A model generated the notes under the pieces. The model was not told where the DNA came from. It ran no database searches and saw nothing but the letters and a program-made list of their open reading frames with translations. A stretch of 6,026 nucleotides of DNA from Candidatus Woesearchaeota archaeon (lineage in GTDB: Archaea; Nanobdellota; Nanobdellia; Woesearchaeales; UBA12501), in contig JACQMX010000054.1 in assembly GCA_016203375.1 (NCBI GenBank), forward strand, positions 1 through 6,026, read 5' to 3'. This document shows, piece after piece, positions 5,083 to 6,026 of the stretch; within the stretch, counting starts at the first letter, position 1, and each line of letters begins with the position of its first letter. The position numbers and the translations under genes were made by a program.

Positions 5083-5805
5083 ATGACAAAAAAGAGGAAC
5101 AATCACGGGAGAACCCTTGTCTTTGACTCTGGACCCGTTATTAGCCTTGCCACAAACAGCTTGTTGTGGACGCTTGAAGCCTTGCATCATCAATTCAATG
5201 GAGACTTTTACATTCCTGCCGCAGTCAAGCGAGAACTCGTGGACGTTCCCTTGGAGATAAAGAAATTCAAGTTCGAAGCCTTGCAAGTGCTGTACCTCCT
5301 TAACAAAGGCATTCTCAAGCTAGTGGATGATCGCAGCATCAAGCAAGACACATTTGAACTGCTTAATGCTGCGAATCATATCTTCAAAGCTCGTGGCAAC
5401 TGGCTGCAAATTGTACACATGGCGGAAATGCAAACACTCGCGTCAGCAATATACCTGAATGCTGAAGCGGTGGTAGTTGATGAGCGTACAACGCGCATCT
5501 TGATAGAGGCCCCGATGCAGTTGCACGAGACGTTAGGGAGAAAGCTGCATACCACAATTTACACACATGAGGAAAACTTGGCCAAATTCCAGCGCATGAC
5601 AAGGGACTTACGCGTCATCCGCTCGACGGAACTGCTCCTTGTAGCGTACGAGCTTGGCTTGCTCGATAAGTATTTGCCAAACATCCCTCATCCCCGAAAG
5701 CAATTGCTGGAAAGCGTGCTTTGGGGAGTTAAGCTTAATGGATGTGCAGTAACCCAGGACGAGATAGACAGTATCGTTCGAGAAGAGATCCAGGGAAAGG
5801 AATAA
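5083..5805 (+). CDS. PIN-domain protein with long C-terminal extension
   Basis: This 240-residue protein has a PIN-like nuclease domain in residues about 10-140. The expected acidic residues are present: D15 in VFDSGPVISLA, E51 in PAAVKRELVD, E115 in HMAEMQTLASAIYL, and D133 in AVVVDERTTR. With two metal ions such a site cleaves RNA in VapC-type toxins and in rRNA-processing PIN proteins. About 100 residues follow (LLLVAYELGLLDKYL near 185-198, then a helical end), roughly doubling the usual VapC length. The gene is 2 bp behind the HTH-ended protein and shares its promoter. It has no own Shine-Dalgarno, so reinitiation is likely. The target and whether it is toxic are unknown; a housekeeping RNA-processing role is equally possible. 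The catalytic set looks complete, so activity is expected. Confidence 0.85.
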   Translation: MTKKRNNHGRTLVFDSGPVISLATNSLLWTLEALHHQFNGDFYIPAAVKRELVDVPLEIKKFKFEALQVLYLLNKGILKLVDDRSIKQDTFELLNAANHIFKARGNWLQIVHMAEMQTLASAIYLNAEAVVVDERTTRILIEAPMQLHETLGRKLHTTIYTHEENLAKFQRMTRDLRVIRSTELLLVAYELGLLDKYLPNIPHPRKQLLESVLWGVKLNGCAVTQDEIDSIVREEIQGKE

Positions 5806-5884
5806 CGCAAACTCGTCGCTCGGGACTATCCACTGGCTAAAGCCCGTGATTTTACGCCCCTCGCCTCTGACAGGCGAGTTTGCG
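5806..5884. repeat. nested inverted repeats directly after the PIN gene
   Basis: CGCAAACTCG (5806-5815), starting right after the PIN stop codon, pairs perfectly with CGAGTTTGCG (5875-5884). Inside are a hairpin CTCGCCT/AGGCGAG (5860-5866 with 5872-5878) and a hairpin CACTGGC-TAAA-GCCCGTG (5831-5848, one mismatch). The last has the short TAAA-loop form often seen at IS200/IS605 ends, with the minus strand reading CACGGGCTTTAGCC. It may be a remnant or mini-element end, or simply a 3' structured RNA. Confidence 0.55.
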
Positions 5885-5889
5885 AAATC

Positions 5890-5937
5890 AAAAACCTCGG
5901 CTTGAATGTTAATAGAACCGTATAAGCCTCGGTTTTT
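5890..5937. repeat. inverted repeat with 20-nt loop
   Basis: AAAAACCTCGGCTT (5890-5903) pairs with AAGCCTCGGTTTTT (5924-5937) at 12 of 14 positions, with a 2-bp internal mismatch. Read on the plus strand it ends in TTTTT, so it could also work as a terminator-like hairpin for the HTH-PIN pair. Confidence 0.5.
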
Positions 5938-5939
5938 GG

Positions 5940-5989
5940 TATTTTCAGAGCATAATCCAGCTTGAAAATCGGAGTATGCTCTGAAAATA
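5940..5989. repeat. perfect 15-bp inverted repeat with 20-nt loop
   Basis: TATTTTCAGAGCATA (5940-5954) is exactly complementary to TATGCTCTGAAAATA (5975-5989). After one mismatch, TCC (5956-5958) also pairs with GGA (5971-5973). The loop contains TTGAAAATCG (5962-5971), repeated directly at 5991-6000. I see no reading frame here. Confidence 0.65.
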
Positions 5990-6026
5990 ATTGAAAATCG
6001 TCGGACTAAAGTCTAAGGTATTAAAC

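Larger units (their letters stand above)
5806..6026. mobile_element. possible small IS200/IS605-like non-autonomous element (partial)
   Basis: This gene-free stretch holds four inverted repeats in 221 bp and two hairpins with TAAA loops near its ends: GGCTAAAGCC (5835-5844) and GACTAAAGTC (6004-6013). IS200/IS605 transposons carry subterminal imperfect hairpins of this kind and no terminal inverted repeats. Read on the minus strand, the 6004-6013 hairpin would be the left end and the 5831-5848 hairpin the right end, with no transposase or tnpB between them. The window stops before the outer boundary can be checked, so this is a suggestion from structure only. Confidence 0.3.

Noticed and set aside
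5806..6026. CRISPR array
   Set aside because: The repeats are inverted and differ from each other; there is no regular direct repeat with unique spacers.

Overview
The window reads as archaeal. The evidence is: TATA boxes about 24-31 nt upstream of starts, several leaderless genes, an intron-containing tRNA with the archaeal Thr discriminator U and no encoded CCA, an archaeal-type YchF GTPase, and a three-gene cluster (Era-like GTPase, DUF2073, zinc ribbon) that I know only from archaea. Small uncharacterised proteins, short spacers and tightly packed promoters would fit a DPANN-type genome such as Woesearchaeota or a relative. That lineage guess is an inference from style, not from a marker gene.

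Layout. Positions 20-123 (-) hold tRNA-Thr(TGT) with a 31-nt intron. Positions 175-765 (-) hold an unrecognised 196-residue protein with a leaderless promoter. Positions 766-992 are intergenic and contain a long imperfect inverted repeat of a repeat-element type. Positions 1005-1523 (+) encode a DUF457/YdjM-type membrane metal-dependent hydrolase, and 1562-2758 (+) encode YchF. Convergent to these, with a 15-bp gap, a three-gene operon runs leftward from 4361 to 2774: an Era-like small GTPase, a DUF2073 (OapB/ArvB) protein and an OapC/ArvC zinc-ribbon protein. Divergent from it, a tightly coupled pair runs rightward: an HTH-ended helical protein (4526-5080) and a PIN-domain protein (5083-5805), 2 bp apart. 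The last 221 bp have no gene but are packed with inverted repeats, two of them with TAAA loops reminiscent of IS200/IS605 ends.

How the genes work together. The leftward operon matches the cluster whose GTPase has been reported, in haloarchaea, to drive extracellular vesicle formation (ArvA with ArvB and ArvC, recalled from memory). Here the GTPase starts with a basic amphipathic helix, and the two partners end in strongly basic tails, which fits work at a membrane or on RNA. The rightward pair looks like a PIN-nuclease module with a DNA-binding partner. It could be a toxin-antitoxin system or a conserved RNA-processing pair, but both proteins are longer than ordinary VapBC. The tRNA is odd: both partners of the normally universal 18-55 tertiary pair are changed.
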